Part shown: piece after piece, positions 1 to 8,925 of the stretch
How the letters are laid out: each line of letters begins with the position of its first letter
Position numbering within the stretch: the stretch's first letter is position 1
NCBI RefSeq assembly: GCF_030503875.2
Contig: NZ_CP129968.2
Span: 372,001 to 436,000 of the forward strand
Direction of reading: 5' to 3'
Source: Marivirga arenosa
GTDB taxonomy: Bacteria; Bacteroidota; Bacteroidia; Cytophagales; Cyclobacteriaceae
DNA: 64,000 nucleotides
Made by a program: the position numbers and the translations under genes
The notes under the pieces: generated by a model
What the model was told of the DNA's origin: nothing
Databases searched by the model: none
The model's input: the letters and a program-made list of their open reading frames with translations, nothing else

Positions 1-3000
1 ATCTCCTTTTTCTTTTCTTCTATATATTCTTCAAAAGCATTAGGTATTCGGTTTTTCTCGTAATCTGTGGCAGTTTCTCCTTTTCTTTCTTCATCTTCTT
101 CTTGCTCTTGATTTGCCTTTTCTGATTCTAATAACCTGGTAACAATTTTTTGTTGTCTTTCAATTAGTCTTTCGTTTAGTCTTTTATTTACTAACTCCTC
201 TTCTATCTTTTCCATTTCTTCAACAATATCACCTGCATTTCCACCATTTTCCTTTCCACCTTCTTCACCATTATTACCAAGCTGCTTTTGTAACTCTTCC
301 ATCATTTTACGAATTTTAGCTTGTTCAGCTGCTAATTCACCTAATTTCTCAGAAAACTGTCTGCCTTCTCTTTGTCCTTGACTTAGCTCTTTTGTTTTCT
401 GATTAAGTGATTTTTGCATGTCTGAAAGACTTGGCGATTGTTGATTTCCTTTAGATTGTTGACCCATTCCCATAGAGGCTTGCATTTGCATCTGCATTTG
501 TTCCAGAACGTCATCTAACATAAGTGCTAAATTATTCATAGCAGTCATAGCAAACTGTTGTTCAGCAATTGCTTTGCCATTTTCTCTTTCTCTTAATGCT
601 GATACGCTTGCTTCCATGGATTCGTTCATCTGATCCAATTCTTTATTAATAAAGTTTTTTATCTGGAAAACCCGTTCAGCAAGTGAATTCAAGCTATCTT
701 CCACAATTTGTGCATCATCTTGCATGGCCAATTGCTTTTCAGATAAAGAAATAAATCTTGGGTCGCTAGGGTTAACTTCCCTGAAGGATTTCATTAATTC
801 CTCTTGTCTGAAAGAAAGTTTAAGAAGATTATCTACTATATCTCTAAGATCATCAATATTTTCTTGAAGCATCTCCATTTCCATGTTCATTTGCATAGAA
901 GATAACATTTCAGACATCTCCTTCATTTCTTCGGCCGATTTCTTTTGATCTTCACTAGCCCCACTTTTATTGTTTTCTTGTAGTTTCTGTAAACTATTCT
1001 GCTGATTTAATTCAATTTCACTTTCTTTCTCCTTTGTATCTTGTAAAGAGTTAGGCTGTTTTAATGACTGGTTGCGTTTTTCAATCTCTCTCAGCTCTTC
1101 TTGGATTTTATCAAATTCTTGATTTAGCTCTTTTTGTTCTTTAACAGCTTCTTGCTTTTCTTCTTCTGAATTAAATTCATCTGAATTATCATTTGATTCA
1201 GTATCTCTTTGCTTATCGTTTTCTTCAGAGAGTGTATTTTGTTTTTCCTCTAAATCCTTAAGCTTTTCGCCTACTTGCTTCATGTCATATTGGATTTCCA
1301 TTCTTTTGAATAGTTCCATAAGACGCTCCATCTCTTTCAACTTATTTTGCTCCTTTCTCTTAAGGTCTTCAACCGATTCTCTAAATTCATCTGATTGATT
1401 TTGCTCCTCTAATAAAGACTTAATTTTTTCCATTAACTCTTCATTTTCATTTTGAAGCATTTCTTCCATTAAATTTTCAAGCTGTTCTGATTTCTCTTTT
1501 AACTCAGGGCTTTGTTTATTGAATCGATCACGTTTTGCCTGATTGCTTTCAAATTCGTTCTTAATCTTTTTTAACTCTTCTCTTCTTTTCTCATTTTCAT
1601 TAATAATATCTTCTAAGAGCTTTTTATCTTCCCAATTTAGTTTTCGTTTCGTCTTAAGAATATTTTCTAATTCTTCCAGCTTTTGATTAGTACCTTCATA
1701 GGCCTTAACACTTTTATCTATCTGATTTTCAGTGTTTTGACTTGTTTTTTTAATACTTTCCTCAATGTATTCATCATCAGGTAATTGAAAGATGAAGCTC
1801 GAACTTTTTGAATATTTAGCACCATTTACTCCGTCATTATCTGCTACTTCTACATAATATTCAATCTGTGTGTTCTCTTCTATTAAGGAATCCAATTGCC
1901 ATAAGCTGAAATACTTCTGATTAAGAATTTTTCTATCAAATTGAAGAGGAACCTTTCCTTTTTCTACAGTTTGTCCATCCTTTAATTTATTGTATACAAT
2001 ATTCAATTTTGAGAATCCGTAATCATCACTGATCTCTCCCGCAATTGCTACTTGCCTAAAATAGGTACTATCATTAATAGGGGTTAAATTTATTTCAGGA
2101 TACTTATCTTTTATTACTTCTATTGAATAGTTAATAGATTGATTGTAGTTACTTTCTTTATTAAATAAATTCAATTTATAATCTGAAGAATTTACAAGAG
2201 ATTTTGATAAATTATAACTGTTTTGAGTCGCATTATTAAAACTGTATGATTCGTTTTTAAACTCAATAGAGATTTGATCACTCGCTTTACTTTGAATCAA
2301 CCAATTAACTACTGTTCCTTCTGGAATAATGATATTCCCTGAGTTATTGATCATATCATTATCAAGGCCAGTATAATTAGGATAATCTAATTTGATATTC
2401 ATTTCCTGTATACTTGGTTTCTCATATATTTTCAATTGATAATTGTTAGAATAGAAACCAGCTGCTTCGAGCCTAAAGTCTACATTAGATTGAATGTTTT
2501 TAAAAGTGAATTTAAATTGATTGTCGGTGGTTCTTTCAAACTTTTGTTTTACTCCTTCCTTATTTATAAATAATTCTGCTGGGATTTCATTGCCTTCAAG
2601 TTTTGCGGTTAAAGTAAAATCTTCACCTTTAAAACCATTCAGTTCATCATTCAGAATTTGAAATTGAAAAGGAGCCTTAGGAATAAAATCTTCATTAAAT
2701 TTAATAACTCGATAACTACCTTCAGTTATCATGTTGGGAGAGAACATGAAAACCAATACAGTAATAACGGAAGGAATTAAGAGATAAGGCAGATAGCTCT
2801 TATTAGATTTTCTAATGTTAATACTTTCCTTAAAATTGAAGAGTGAAATATTTTTGTATTTCTGACTTATACTAGCTGATATCAATGAGTTTTCTGTACT
2901 TGATAATTCATTTAACTGAATGATATTCAGTAGTTTATCTTTAATTTCAGGAAAATACTGTCCAATTTGTTTTGCGGCCTCATCATTACTTAAGTGCTTT

Positions 3001-3263
3001 CCATTTCCTAATAAATGGTAAAGAGGAATAATTAGAAAATTAATGGAAACTGCTATTAAACTTATTAAGGCTAGTGCAAATAAAACAGTTCTAGTAGGAC
3101 TGTTGAGTTGAAATGAATATTCTAACCCACTTACAAGCAGTATTATAAATAAGATAAAGCCTATATTTAAAATTAAGCCTTTAACAATTTTATTTAAGTA
3201 ATACTTTTTCTTGTAAGCCGTTAGCTTATTTAAAATTTCCGCTATGTTACTTTTCGAATTCAC
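1..3263 (-). CDS. DUF4175 family membrane/coiled-coil protein (3' end beyond window)
   Basis: An open frame runs on the minus strand from about 3263 to the left edge, giving about 1,087 residues with no stop. Two membrane segments lie near residues 25-45 and 58-82 and a third near 154-175. A beta-rich extracytoplasmic part follows to about residue 500. The rest is very long E/K/Q-rich coiled coil with a Met/Gln-rich patch and a Gly/Asn-rich stretch. This architecture matches the DUF4175 family of Bacteroidota, which has no assigned function. The start is taken as GTG at 3263, because the only in-frame upstream stop is at about 3308 and no ATG lies between them. The start is therefore uncertain by a few codons. 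It lies upstream of, and on the same strand as, nothing else visible; xth follows at 3315 transcribed the same way into it. Confidence 0.8.
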   Translation of the reverse strand, partial: MNSKSNIAEILNKLTAYKKKYYLNKIVKGLILNIGFILFIILLVSGLEYSFQLNSPTRTVLFALALISLIAVSINFLIIPLYHLLGNGKHLSNDEAAKQIGQYFPEIKDKLLNIIQLNELSSTENSLISASISQKYKNISLFNFKESINIRKSNKSYLPYLLIPSVITVLVFMFSPNMITEGSYRVIKFNEDFIPKAPFQFQILNDELNGFKGEDFTLTAKLEGNEIPAELFINKEGVKQKFERTTDNQFKFTFKNIQSNVDFRLEAAGFYSNNYQLKIYEKPSIQEMNIKLDYPNYTGLDNDMINNSGNIIIPEGTVVNWLIQSKASDQISIEFKNESYSFNNATQNSYNLSKSLVNSSDYKLNLFNKESNYNQSINYSIEVIKDKYPEINLTPINDSTYFRQVAIAGEISDDYGFSKLNIVYNKLKDGQTVEKGKVPLQFDRKILNQKYFSLWQLDSLIEENTQIEYYVEVADNDGVNGAKYSKSSSFIFQLPDDEYIEESIKKTSQNTENQIDKSVKAYEGTNQKLEELENILKTKRKLNWEDKKLLEDIINENEKRREELKKIKNEFESNQAKRDRFNKQSPELKEKSEQLENLMEEMLQNENEELMEKIKSLLEEQNQSDEFRESVEDLKRKEQNKLKEMERLMELFKRMEIQYDMKQVGEKLKDLEEKQNTLSEENDKQRDTESNDNSDEFNSEEEKQEAVKEQKELNQEFDKIQEELREIEKRNQSLKQPNSLQDTKEKESEIELNQQNSLQKLQENNKSGASEDQKKSAEEMKEMSEMLSSMQMNMEMEMLQENIDDLRDIVDNLLKLSFRQEELMKSFREVNPSDPRFISLSEKQLAMQDDAQIVEDSLNSLAERVFQIKNFINKELDQMNESMEASVSALRERENGKAIAEQQFAMTAMNNLALMLDDVLEQMQMQMQASMGMGQQSKGNQQSPSLSDMQKSLNQKTKELSQGQREGRQFSEKLGELAAEQAKIRKMMEELQKQLGNNGEEGGKENGGNAGDIVEEMEKIEEELVNKRLNERLIERQQKIVTRLLESEKANQEQEEDEERKGETATDYEKNRIPNAFEEYIEEKKKE

Positions 3264-3314
3264 TTCAGTAATAACGAGAAATTTAATACAATGATTTCCA
3301 ATATTTTATATGTT

Positions 3315-4082
3315 TTAGGATACATCCAACTCAACTTTTATAGGACAATGGTCTGAGTGTTTAACATCTTGTAAAATATCGGCTGATTTTAGTTTATCAA
3401 TTAAATTCTCAGAAAGCATGTGGTAATCAATTCTCCAGCCTTTATTTCGTTCACGGGCTGCAGCTCTATAGCTCCACCAGCTATACTGATCGGGTTCTTT
3501 ATTTAAATGTCTGAAAGTGTCAACAAATCCATCATTTAGGAATTCAGTCATCCATTCTCTTTCCTCTGGCAAAAAGCCAGAGCTATTTTTATTTCTTACA
3601 GGATCATGAATATCTATGGGTTGATGACAAATATTATAGTCTCCACAGATCAACAGATTAGGAATTTCTTGTTTTAATTCTTGAATATAATTTCTAAAAT
3701 CTGAAAGCCACTCCATTTTAAAATCTTGCCTTGGATCTCCACTTGAACCACTTGGCATATAGGTGCTCATGATAGAAAAACCGTCATAATCCGCACGGAT
3801 TACTCTTCCTTCCCTATCATATTGTGGTATTCCGCATCCTATTTCAACATTTTTTGGTTTCACCTTAGTAAATATTCCAACCCCACTATATCCTTTCTTT
3901 TCTGCAGAATGCCAATAGATATCATAGCCCAGCTCTTCAAAAACAGTAAGATCAACTTGATCTCTATTTGCTTTAAGTTCTTGTAAACAAAAAACATCAG
4001 GCTTTTCTTCTTTAAGCCATTCGCTTAAACCTTTTTTTTCTGCAGCTCTGATACCATTTACATTGTATGAAATTATATTCAT
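3315..4082 (-). CDS. xth: Exodeoxyribonuclease III / AP endonuclease
   Basis: The 255-residue product is full length for the Xth/ExoA branch of the EEP nuclease superfamily. It begins MNIISYNVNGIRAA. It carries the metal-binding Glu in the CLQELKA motif, the GDYN motif (catalytic Asp/Asn) and the C-terminal SDHCPI motif with the Asp-His pair. It acts in the cytoplasm, cleaving DNA at abasic sites and removing 3' blocking groups in base-excision repair. It ends about 50 bp before the DUF4175 start and begins 12 bp after the stop of the small gene at 4095, so it is probably the downstream part of a three-gene transcript beginning at 4797. Confidence 0.95.
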   Translation of the reverse strand: MNIISYNVNGIRAAEKKGLSEWLKEEKPDVFCLQELKANRDQVDLTVFEELGYDIYWHSAEKKGYSGVGIFTKVKPKNVEIGCGIPQYDREGRVIRADYDGFSIMSTYMPSGSSGDPRQDFKMEWLSDFRNYIQELKQEIPNLLICGDYNICHQPIDIHDPVRNKNSSGFLPEEREWMTEFLNDGFVDTFRHLNKEPDQYSWWSYRAAARERNKGWRIDYHMLSENLIDKLKSADILQDVKHSDHCPIKVELDVS

Positions 4083-4094
4083 TAAATATCTGAT

Positions 4095-4454
4095 TTAAAA
4101 TACTAAACCAATCTCATTCTCAAAATACTCAATTACATGCATTTTGAGCAATTTTTCTTGTTCTAAAAGGTCAAAATGGGGTAACTTTTTCTCTAATACC
4201 CAATGTGGCCATCCATTTTCATCTGTCCCTTCCAGTCTGTAAAAACCAGAAAGACTTAATACTTTACAAATTGCAATATGCATTAAGTCTTGCTTATCTT
4301 CTTTATTAAAACTATGAGGCCCTTTTCCTAATTCTTGAACTCCAATTAGAAATAAAATAGCATTCATGTCTTTAGGCTTTCGCCCTACATTATCTTTTAA
4401 AGCCAATCTTAAGGCTTGCCATTTCCTTTCTAATTCAAGATCTTTTTTAATCAT
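4095..4454 (-). CDS. Conserved hypothetical protein (119 aa)
   Basis: A small soluble protein with no signal peptide or membrane segment. It is mostly helical, with a conserved-looking centre (FLIGVQELGKG) followed by a His/Cys-containing helix (DLMHIAICKVL) and a GWPHW motif. I recognise it only as a type of protein found widely in Bacteroidota, without known function. Its start overlaps the end of the AhpD-like gene by 8 bp, so the two are translationally coupled. That suggests a role linked to the redox protein, but this is context only. Confidence 0.75.
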   Translation of the reverse strand: MIKKDLELERKWQALRLALKDNVGRKPKDMNAILFLIGVQELGKGPHSFNKEDKQDLMHIAICKVLSLSGFYRLEGTDENGWPHWVLEKKLPHFDLLEQEKLLKMHVIEYFENEIGLVF

Positions 4455-4797
4455 TCTCGTTTTCTTTCAAATATTCCCAGAATTCAACTGCTCTTCTTAA
4501 ATGGGGAATTACAATTGTGCCACCTATTAAATTGGCAATAGAAAATATTTCAAAAACTTGTTCATCTGTAACGCCCAGTTCGAAGCATTTACCTAAATGA
4601 TAGCGAACACAGTCATCACACCTTAAAACCATGGAAGAGGATAATCCTATCATTTCCTTAGTTTTTTTATCAACACTGCCTTCAGCGAAAGCATTTGTAT
4701 CAAGATTGAATATGCGCTTGAGGATTTTATTGTTACTCCCCACAATTTTATCATTCATTTTTGCGCGATACTCGTTGAATTCCTCTACTTTATTCAT
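4447..4797 (-). CDS. Carboxymuconolactone decarboxylase / AhpD-like protein
   Basis: The 116-residue protein has the AhpD-like core: Glu48, then Cys60-Asp-Asp-Cys63 and His67. This is the CxxC-x3-H arrangement used for thiol peroxidase or disulfide reductase activity in this family. The rest is helical, with a typical IGGTIVIPHLRRA segment. A likely role is hydroperoxide or thiol stress defence; the physiological partner is unknown. It is the first gene of a probable minus-strand unit (this gene, 4095, xth). A TAnnTTTG promoter lies 41 bp upstream, inside the divergent ComF gene start. Confidence 0.85.
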   Translation of the reverse strand: MNKVEEFNEYRAKMNDKIVGSNNKILKRIFNLDTNAFAEGSVDKKTKEMIGLSSSMVLRCDDCVRYHLGKCFELGVTDEQVFEIFSIANLIGGTIVIPHLRRAVEFWEYLKENEND

Positions 4798-4837
4798 AAA
4801 TTAAATCACTATCAATTTTGAAATTTAAATTAACCTG

Positions 4838-4870
4838 CAAAGTTAGTCCTTGTGAGCTATTCAACCCAAA
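4838..4870 (-). promoter_or_regulatory. Predicted Bacteroidota promoter for the AhpD-like gene
   Basis: On the minus strand the -7 box TAACTTTG (4838-4845) matches TAnnTTTG exactly. A TTTG element (4867-4870) lies 21 bp upstream, in the spacing reported for the -33 box of Bacteroidota sigma factors. The start codon at 4797 is about 40 bp downstream. The -33 box overlaps the first codons of the divergent gene. Confidence 0.45.
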
Positions 4871-5559
4871 CCTTTTCCCTAATACTATCCGATTTTATAT
4901 CATTATTTTTCCCGAACTACTGCCTTTCCTGTAATCTTACCTTATCCAGGTCTGAAATACTAGTTTGTAGCCACTGCCTCAATGATTTAAATCGAACAAA
5001 CCTTCATCTTGACCAACCCAATCAATTACATACTCGCTTTTTTGAAGTTCCTAATTTAAAATATGCTTTTGCCTTAAGTTGGTTTCAAAAAGGAACAGTA
5101 ATTCAAAAGCTTTTACATCAGCTTAAATATGAGGGAAACGAAGCTGTTGGGCTTTTGTTGGGAGAAATTATGGGTGAAGAAATCAAACCTTATTTTCAAA
5201 ATGAATGGGATCTGATCACTACAGTTCCTATTCATTATAAAAAAGAGAGAAAAAGAGGATACAATCAGAGCGATATTATAGCAAAAGGGCTTTCAAAAGT
5301 ATTAAATATCCCTTTTACCCCTATTCTAACTAAAACCATTAATAGTAAAAGCCAGACTAAAAAGCATAGAATTGAAAGGTTTGAAAATGTGGAATCTGTT
5401 TTTGAATTAATATCAAAAGAGCAAAGTATTGATAAAAAGAAGATTTTGCTCTTAGATGATGTCATAACAACTGGAGCAACCATGCAATCATGTTGCAAAC
5501 CTTTAATACAAGCAGGTGCTGAAATATCGATTGCTTCAATAGCCTGTACTAGGAAATAA
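4852..5559 (+). CDS. ComF family protein / phosphoribosyltransferase
   Basis: The 235-residue product has an N-terminal zinc-finger-like double Cys pair (C24-x2-C27 and C39-x2-C42). A C-terminal phosphoribosyltransferase fold carries the PRPP-binding loop LLLDDVITTGAT near residues 198-210. This is the ComFC/GntX-like layout. ComF homologues take part in DNA uptake in naturally competent bacteria, but in Bacteroidota the role is untested. Translation starts at GTG 4852; the Cys-rich segment follows within 25 residues, which supports this start. It is divergent from the AhpD-like gene with only 54 bp between them. Confidence 0.88.
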   Translation: MSYSTQTFSLILSDFISLFFPNYCLSCNLTLSRSEILVCSHCLNDLNRTNLHLDQPNQLHTRFFEVPNLKYAFALSWFQKGTVIQKLLHQLKYEGNEAVGLLLGEIMGEEIKPYFQNEWDLITTVPIHYKKERKRGYNQSDIIAKGLSKVLNIPFTPILTKTINSKSQTKKHRIERFENVESVFELISKEQSIDKKKILLLDDVITTGATMQSCCKPLIQAGAEISIASIACTRK

Positions 5560-5718
5560 AGGAATGTTCTATAATTAGGAACCTATTAACCATTTTTAAT
5601 ACAAAATTAAATGTCTGAAATATTTGATCTTGGAGCTAATCAGTATAGTTATAAATTCATTTATAGAATGGTTTAAATCAAGAAATACAAGCTAAGTTCT
5701 TTTTAATGAGTGTTTTAA

Positions 5719-6087
5719 CTAGGATTTTAACTTTTCTAATAATAAATCTTGATGTTTTAGATACAATACCATGTTTTCCAACATAATATCCGCAGCTTCT
5801 CTGTCTTTAACATTTTCTAAAACTTTTTCACAAACTCTGTACAGAACTTGTCTGGAACTGATATTGTGAGCATCAGCCACTTTTTGAATAAAACTAGCGA
5901 TTTCATTTTCAGACAAACTTCCTTCAGCTAATTCATCCATTTTCTTTATTTCATCTTTTAAAGCTTCAACTTCAGCTAGTTGGGTAGGTTTTTTAGATAA
6001 ATAATCTTGATCTTCAGATTTTGAATCCGTTGACTGATTCTTCATGAAATCATTTAAGTCTTTTAAGGTATCTTTCTTCTTAGCCAT
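5719..6087 (-). CDS. Small protein paired with ParA (122 aa)
   Basis: A short Lys/Glu-rich helical protein beginning MAKKKDTLKDLNDFMKNQ and ending in a Leu-rich helix. No signal peptide, zinc motif or recognisable DNA-binding motif is evident. The ATG at 6087 is preferred to an in-frame TTG at 6096. It begins 13 bp after the ParA stop on the same strand, so the two are almost certainly co-transcribed. The position is that of the cargo adaptor or DNA-binding partner that usually follows parA, but the sequence does not resemble ParB. The function is unknown; a ParA partner is an inference from context. Confidence 0.7.
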   Translation of the reverse strand: MAKKKDTLKDLNDFMKNQSTDSKSEDQDYLSKKPTQLAEVEALKDEIKKMDELAEGSLSENEIASFIQKVADAHNISSRQVLYRVCEKVLENVKDREAADIMLENMVLYLKHQDLLLEKLKS

Positions 6088-6100
6088 TGCGATCAATTAT

Positions 6101-6721
6101 TTATAAGTGAGCTAATATTGCTTTAGTGATTGGTAAAAATTCTTTTTCAGCTAAAATTGTACTGAAATTAGCAAAAATATTTTTAGCCGGTACTTTTACT
6201 TCCAAAATTTCTGCGTCTAATTCAGACAAAGCATCTTTTACTGTTTCTATTTTGGTAGCGGAATGAACTCTATTGGGAAGCACTAATATCTTCAACTTAT
6301 TATTTTCCTCTCTTGCAGGTTTAATATCCTCAATTGTTTGATAGGTTACTAATAGATCATTAGGCGTTAAACTAGTAGGAACAATTACCAAATCACTACT
6401 TAAGCTTAGCTTTTTGATATGTTCATCAGTGGTTTTTCCTGCACTATCCACTACTATATAATCTAATTTCCTATTTTTGAGTTCGGCTATGTCGTTTAAA
6501 GCTTTATGATCTTCCGAACCGATAATCGGAAAAACGGATGATTCTTTTGCGCCAGTTTTATATACTTCCATTTTTCGTAAAGTATTGAGCGTATAGTTGG
6601 TATCAGTTTCCAACATTGCTAATGAATGGCCCAAGCTGTGCAGCATAGTTGCAAAATGGATGGCACTTGTAGTTTTTCCGGTACCTCCTTTTCTGGAGAT
6701 AAATGAAATTATTTTTGTCAT
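6101..6721 (-). CDS. ParA/MinD-family ATPase (orphan)
   Basis: The 206-residue P-loop ATPase has the deviant Walker A motif KGGTGKTT (residues 11-18) with the signature lysine, and a Walker A' segment DYIVVDSAGKTT near residues 88-99. ParA-family ATPases position DNA or protein cargo by dynamic ATP-dependent binding to the nucleoid. No parB or replication gene is adjacent. Together with the size, that makes an orphan ParA positioning a protein cargo more likely than the main chromosome-segregation ParA. It is translated first in a two-gene unit with the 122-residue protein. A TAGATTTG box (minus strand, 6769-6776) lies about 50 bp upstream. Confidence 0.88.
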   Translation of the reverse strand: MTKIISFISRKGGTGKTTSAIHFATMLHSLGHSLAMLETDTNYTLNTLRKMEVYKTGAKESSVFPIIGSEDHKALNDIAELKNRKLDYIVVDSAGKTTDEHIKKLSLSSDLVIVPTSLTPNDLLVTYQTIEDIKPAREENNKLKILVLPNRVHSATKIETVKDALSELDAEILEVKVPAKNIFANFSTILAEKEFLPITKAILAHL

Positions 6722-6798
6722 ATCATAAATTCAATATGAATAAAAATACATAGCTGTAACCCTTTTTCCAAATCTAGGTTAGAAATGAAAAAAAGATA

Positions 6799-7398
6799 AT
6801 GAAAAAAAGATTTAATATCGATGAAATTAATGAATTGATCGCAACCAGAAGATCAATTTATCCTGCACAATACACAGGTGAAAAAGTAGATGATGAAATC
6901 ATAGATCAAATGCTCGAAAACGCGAATTGGGCTCCTAATCATAAACACACTGAACCCTGGAGGTTTATCGTTTTTACTGAAGCGGGCTTAAATGAACTAG
7001 GAAAATTTCAGGCAGACATCTATAAAAAGGTTTCTACTGAAAAAGGGGAATTTGATGAAGCGAAAATGGAAACACTAAGAAACAAACCTTTGTCTGCTTC
7101 GCATGTGATAGCTATTGGAATGAAAAGAGATGAGAAAAAAAGTGTTCCAGTTGAAGAGGAAATTGCGGCAGTGGCAGCAGCAGTTCAAAATATGCAATTA
7201 ACCGCAAGTGCTTATGGTGTGGGTTGCTATTGGGGATCAGGTGGTATTACTTACATGGAAGAGGCTAAAGAAGCATTGGCTTTAGATAAAGATGATAAAT
7301 TATTAGGCTGGCTTTATGTAGGCGTTCCAAAAGAAGGATTTTGGCCAGCAGGGAAAAGATCTTCAATAAATGATAAAGTAAATTGGGTTAAAGGATAA
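6799..7398 (+). CDS. Nitroreductase family protein (YdjA-like)
   Basis: The 199-residue protein fits the FMN-dependent nitroreductase fold. It has the N-terminal RRSIYPAQYTGEKV segment (phosphate-binding Arg residues), the NWAPNHKHTEPWRF motif and the GVGCYWGSGG glycine-rich segment. Members reduce nitro compounds, quinones or enones with NAD(P)H; the natural substrate cannot be told from sequence. It is followed after 1 bp by the ICMT-like gene, so the two form an operon. Confidence 0.9.
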   Translation: MKKRFNIDEINELIATRRSIYPAQYTGEKVDDEIIDQMLENANWAPNHKHTEPWRFIVFTEAGLNELGKFQADIYKKVSTEKGEFDEAKMETLRNKPLSASHVIAIGMKRDEKKSVPVEEEIAAVAAAVQNMQLTASAYGVGCYWGSGGITYMEEAKEALALDKDDKLLGWLYVGVPKEGFWPAGKRSSINDKVNWVKG

Positions 7399-7399
7399 A

Positions 7400-7975
7400 A
7401 TGGAATATCTGATTACATATTTACCCATAATTCTCGCTTGGTTAATTTTTGGATTAATGCATTCAATTTTGGCATCTAGATTAATGAAAGACAAATTGAA
7501 TTTAGGTCCTTTAACCTATAGAAGGTTGTATAATGTATTTTCTATATTTGCTGTTTTATTCATTTTCTTTTTAGGAGCCACATTACCAGCAGAATATTTA
7601 TTTGTAAAAGATCAGGTGAGTAAATCAATTGGTTTAATCATAGCTACTTTTGGTTTTCTTTTAGCAAAACTCGCTTTTAGGCCTATTAGTCTATCAGAAT
7701 TTCTGGGTATAAAATCAGAAACAAATCAAAAACTAATAAAGGATGGAATATATGCCAGAATTAGGCATCCTCTTTATTCCGCTCTGATACTAGGCTTAAT
7801 AGGTTTTTTGATTTTTAGTCCTACTTACACCAATTTAGTACATGTTATTTGTATTCTTTTTTACTTATTTATTGGTATCTATTTTGAGGAAAAACGACTT
7901 AAAAATTTCTTTGGGCAAGAATACGATGATTATAAAAAACAGACTCCCATGTTATTTCCTACCTTAAGGAAATAG
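7400..7975 (+). CDS. Isoprenylcysteine carboxyl methyltransferase-like membrane protein
   Basis: The 191-residue protein has about five membrane segments. A C-terminal signature follows, GIYARIRHPLYSALIL (RHP motif), and then EEKRL and a YDDYKK motif. This is the SAM-binding and active-site layout of the ICMT/PEMT/NnrU-like integral membrane methyltransferases. Bacterial members methylate small or lipid substrates or have unknown substrates. It sits 1 bp after the nitroreductase. No obvious terminator hairpin with a T-run follows. Confidence 0.8.
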   Translation: MEYLITYLPIILAWLIFGLMHSILASRLMKDKLNLGPLTYRRLYNVFSIFAVLFIFFLGATLPAEYLFVKDQVSKSIGLIIATFGFLLAKLAFRPISLSEFLGIKSETNQKLIKDGIYARIRHPLYSALILGLIGFLIFSPTYTNLVHVICILFYLFIGIYFEEKRLKNFFGQEYDDYKKQTPMLFPTLRK

Positions 7976-8106
7976 TACTTTATCGAAAAAGTAAATTTCA
8001 TGGCACTTTTTTAACTAAATTAAGGTTAGAGCACTTATTATAGCGATTCAATGCATATTGTAATGTTAATTGATAGTTTAGTGAACAAATATTTTAGTTT
8101 TTATTC

Positions 8107-8135
8107 TTGCAAACTACATATGAAGTGTATATTTG
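8107..8135 (+). promoter_or_regulatory. Predicted Bacteroidota promoter upstream of the 2OG-oxygenase-like gene
   Basis: A -33 TTG (8107-8109) is separated by 18 bp from a -7 box TATATTTG (8128-8135), a full match to TAnnTTTG. Transcription would begin near 8142, about 18 nt before the ATG at 8160. This argues against the longer TTG-initiated frame starting at 8133, whose first codon overlaps the box. Confidence 0.6.
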
Positions 8136-8159
8136 CGCCACGAAATTTTAAATTCCTTT

Positions 8160-8918
8160 ATGGAACTTATTCAAAATAAGCACTTTAGTCAAGAACAAAT
8201 TGATCAGTACAAAGAGGAGTTTGAATCCTCTAAACCGTTTCACCACATTATTCTGGATGACTTTTTGTCGACAGAGGTAGCAGAAAAACTCCATAATTTC
8301 TTTCCAGAGGATGAGCTTTTCAATAAGCCAAAGAAGGATAAACATGAGAATAAGCTAGAAGGTGATAAGTTTGAGGAATATCCACGCCTTTTCAATCTCT
8401 TAAAAGAGGAAATTGCCAAACCTAAATTTTTGGAATTCATTGAGCAAGTGACAGGCATTGAAAACGCCTTCATTACCAATGATGGTTTTGGTGTAGGAAT
8501 CCAAAAAGGGAAAAAAGGATCTTTTGAAGATGTGCATGTTGACTTTAACATTCACCCTGAAAAAGATGTGCAAAGAAGATTAAACCTTCAACTTTACCTT
8601 ACTCCAAGGTGGAAACCAGAGTGGAATGGTGCATTGGAAATGTGGAATGATTGTGTGTCTAAATGTAAGAAAGCCGTTTCTTGCAGATTTAACAGAGCGG
8701 TAATCTTTGAAGTAAAAGACACTTCATATTATGGTTATACCAAACCTTTGGAGTGTCCTGACAAAGAAGAACGAAAAATGTTTTCTGCTACTTTTTATAC
8801 CAAAAAAGAAAAAGAAGATATAACTTACCATGATACAATTTTTCCTGAAACTAGTCAGGAGGAAAAACCACAAAACTCATTTTTTGATAGCATAAAGAAA
8901 GTGCTAAAAGTAAGCTAA
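8160..8918 (+). CDS. 2OG-Fe(II) oxygenase-like protein with altered distal iron ligand
   Basis: A 252-residue protein from ATG 8160. A TTG at 8133 is in frame but overlaps the promoter box. It follows the 2OG-FeII_Oxy_3-like family: an N-terminal HIILDDFLS segment, the proximal iron motif H-x-D in EDVHVDFNIHP, then RRLNLQLYLTP and a W-x-W-x-GALEMW motif. Family members usually end with a Y-H-G-H-P-x-P-L motif containing the distal iron His. Here the equivalent reads SYYGYTKPLECP, with Tyr in place of both His residues. The downstream ERKMFSATFYT still has an Arg where 2-oxoglutarate is normally held. It may be catalytically altered. The next gene is a methyltransferase 7 bp away, suggesting a shared small-molecule or glycan modification role. 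Confidence 0.8.
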   Translation: MELIQNKHFSQEQIDQYKEEFESSKPFHHIILDDFLSTEVAEKLHNFFPEDELFNKPKKDKHENKLEGDKFEEYPRLFNLLKEEIAKPKFLEFIEQVTGIENAFITNDGFGVGIQKGKKGSFEDVHVDFNIHPEKDVQRRLNLQLYLTPRWKPEWNGALEMWNDCVSKCKKAVSCRFNRAVIFEVKDTSYYGYTKPLECPDKEERKMFSATFYTKKEKEDITYHDTIFPETSQEEKPQNSFFDSIKKVLKVS

Positions 8919-8925
8919 GACCATT

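Noticed and set aside
8133..8159. TTG-initiated N-terminal extension of the 2OG-oxygenase-like gene
   Set aside because: The TTG lies inside the TATATTTG promoter box, so it would be upstream of the transcript start.
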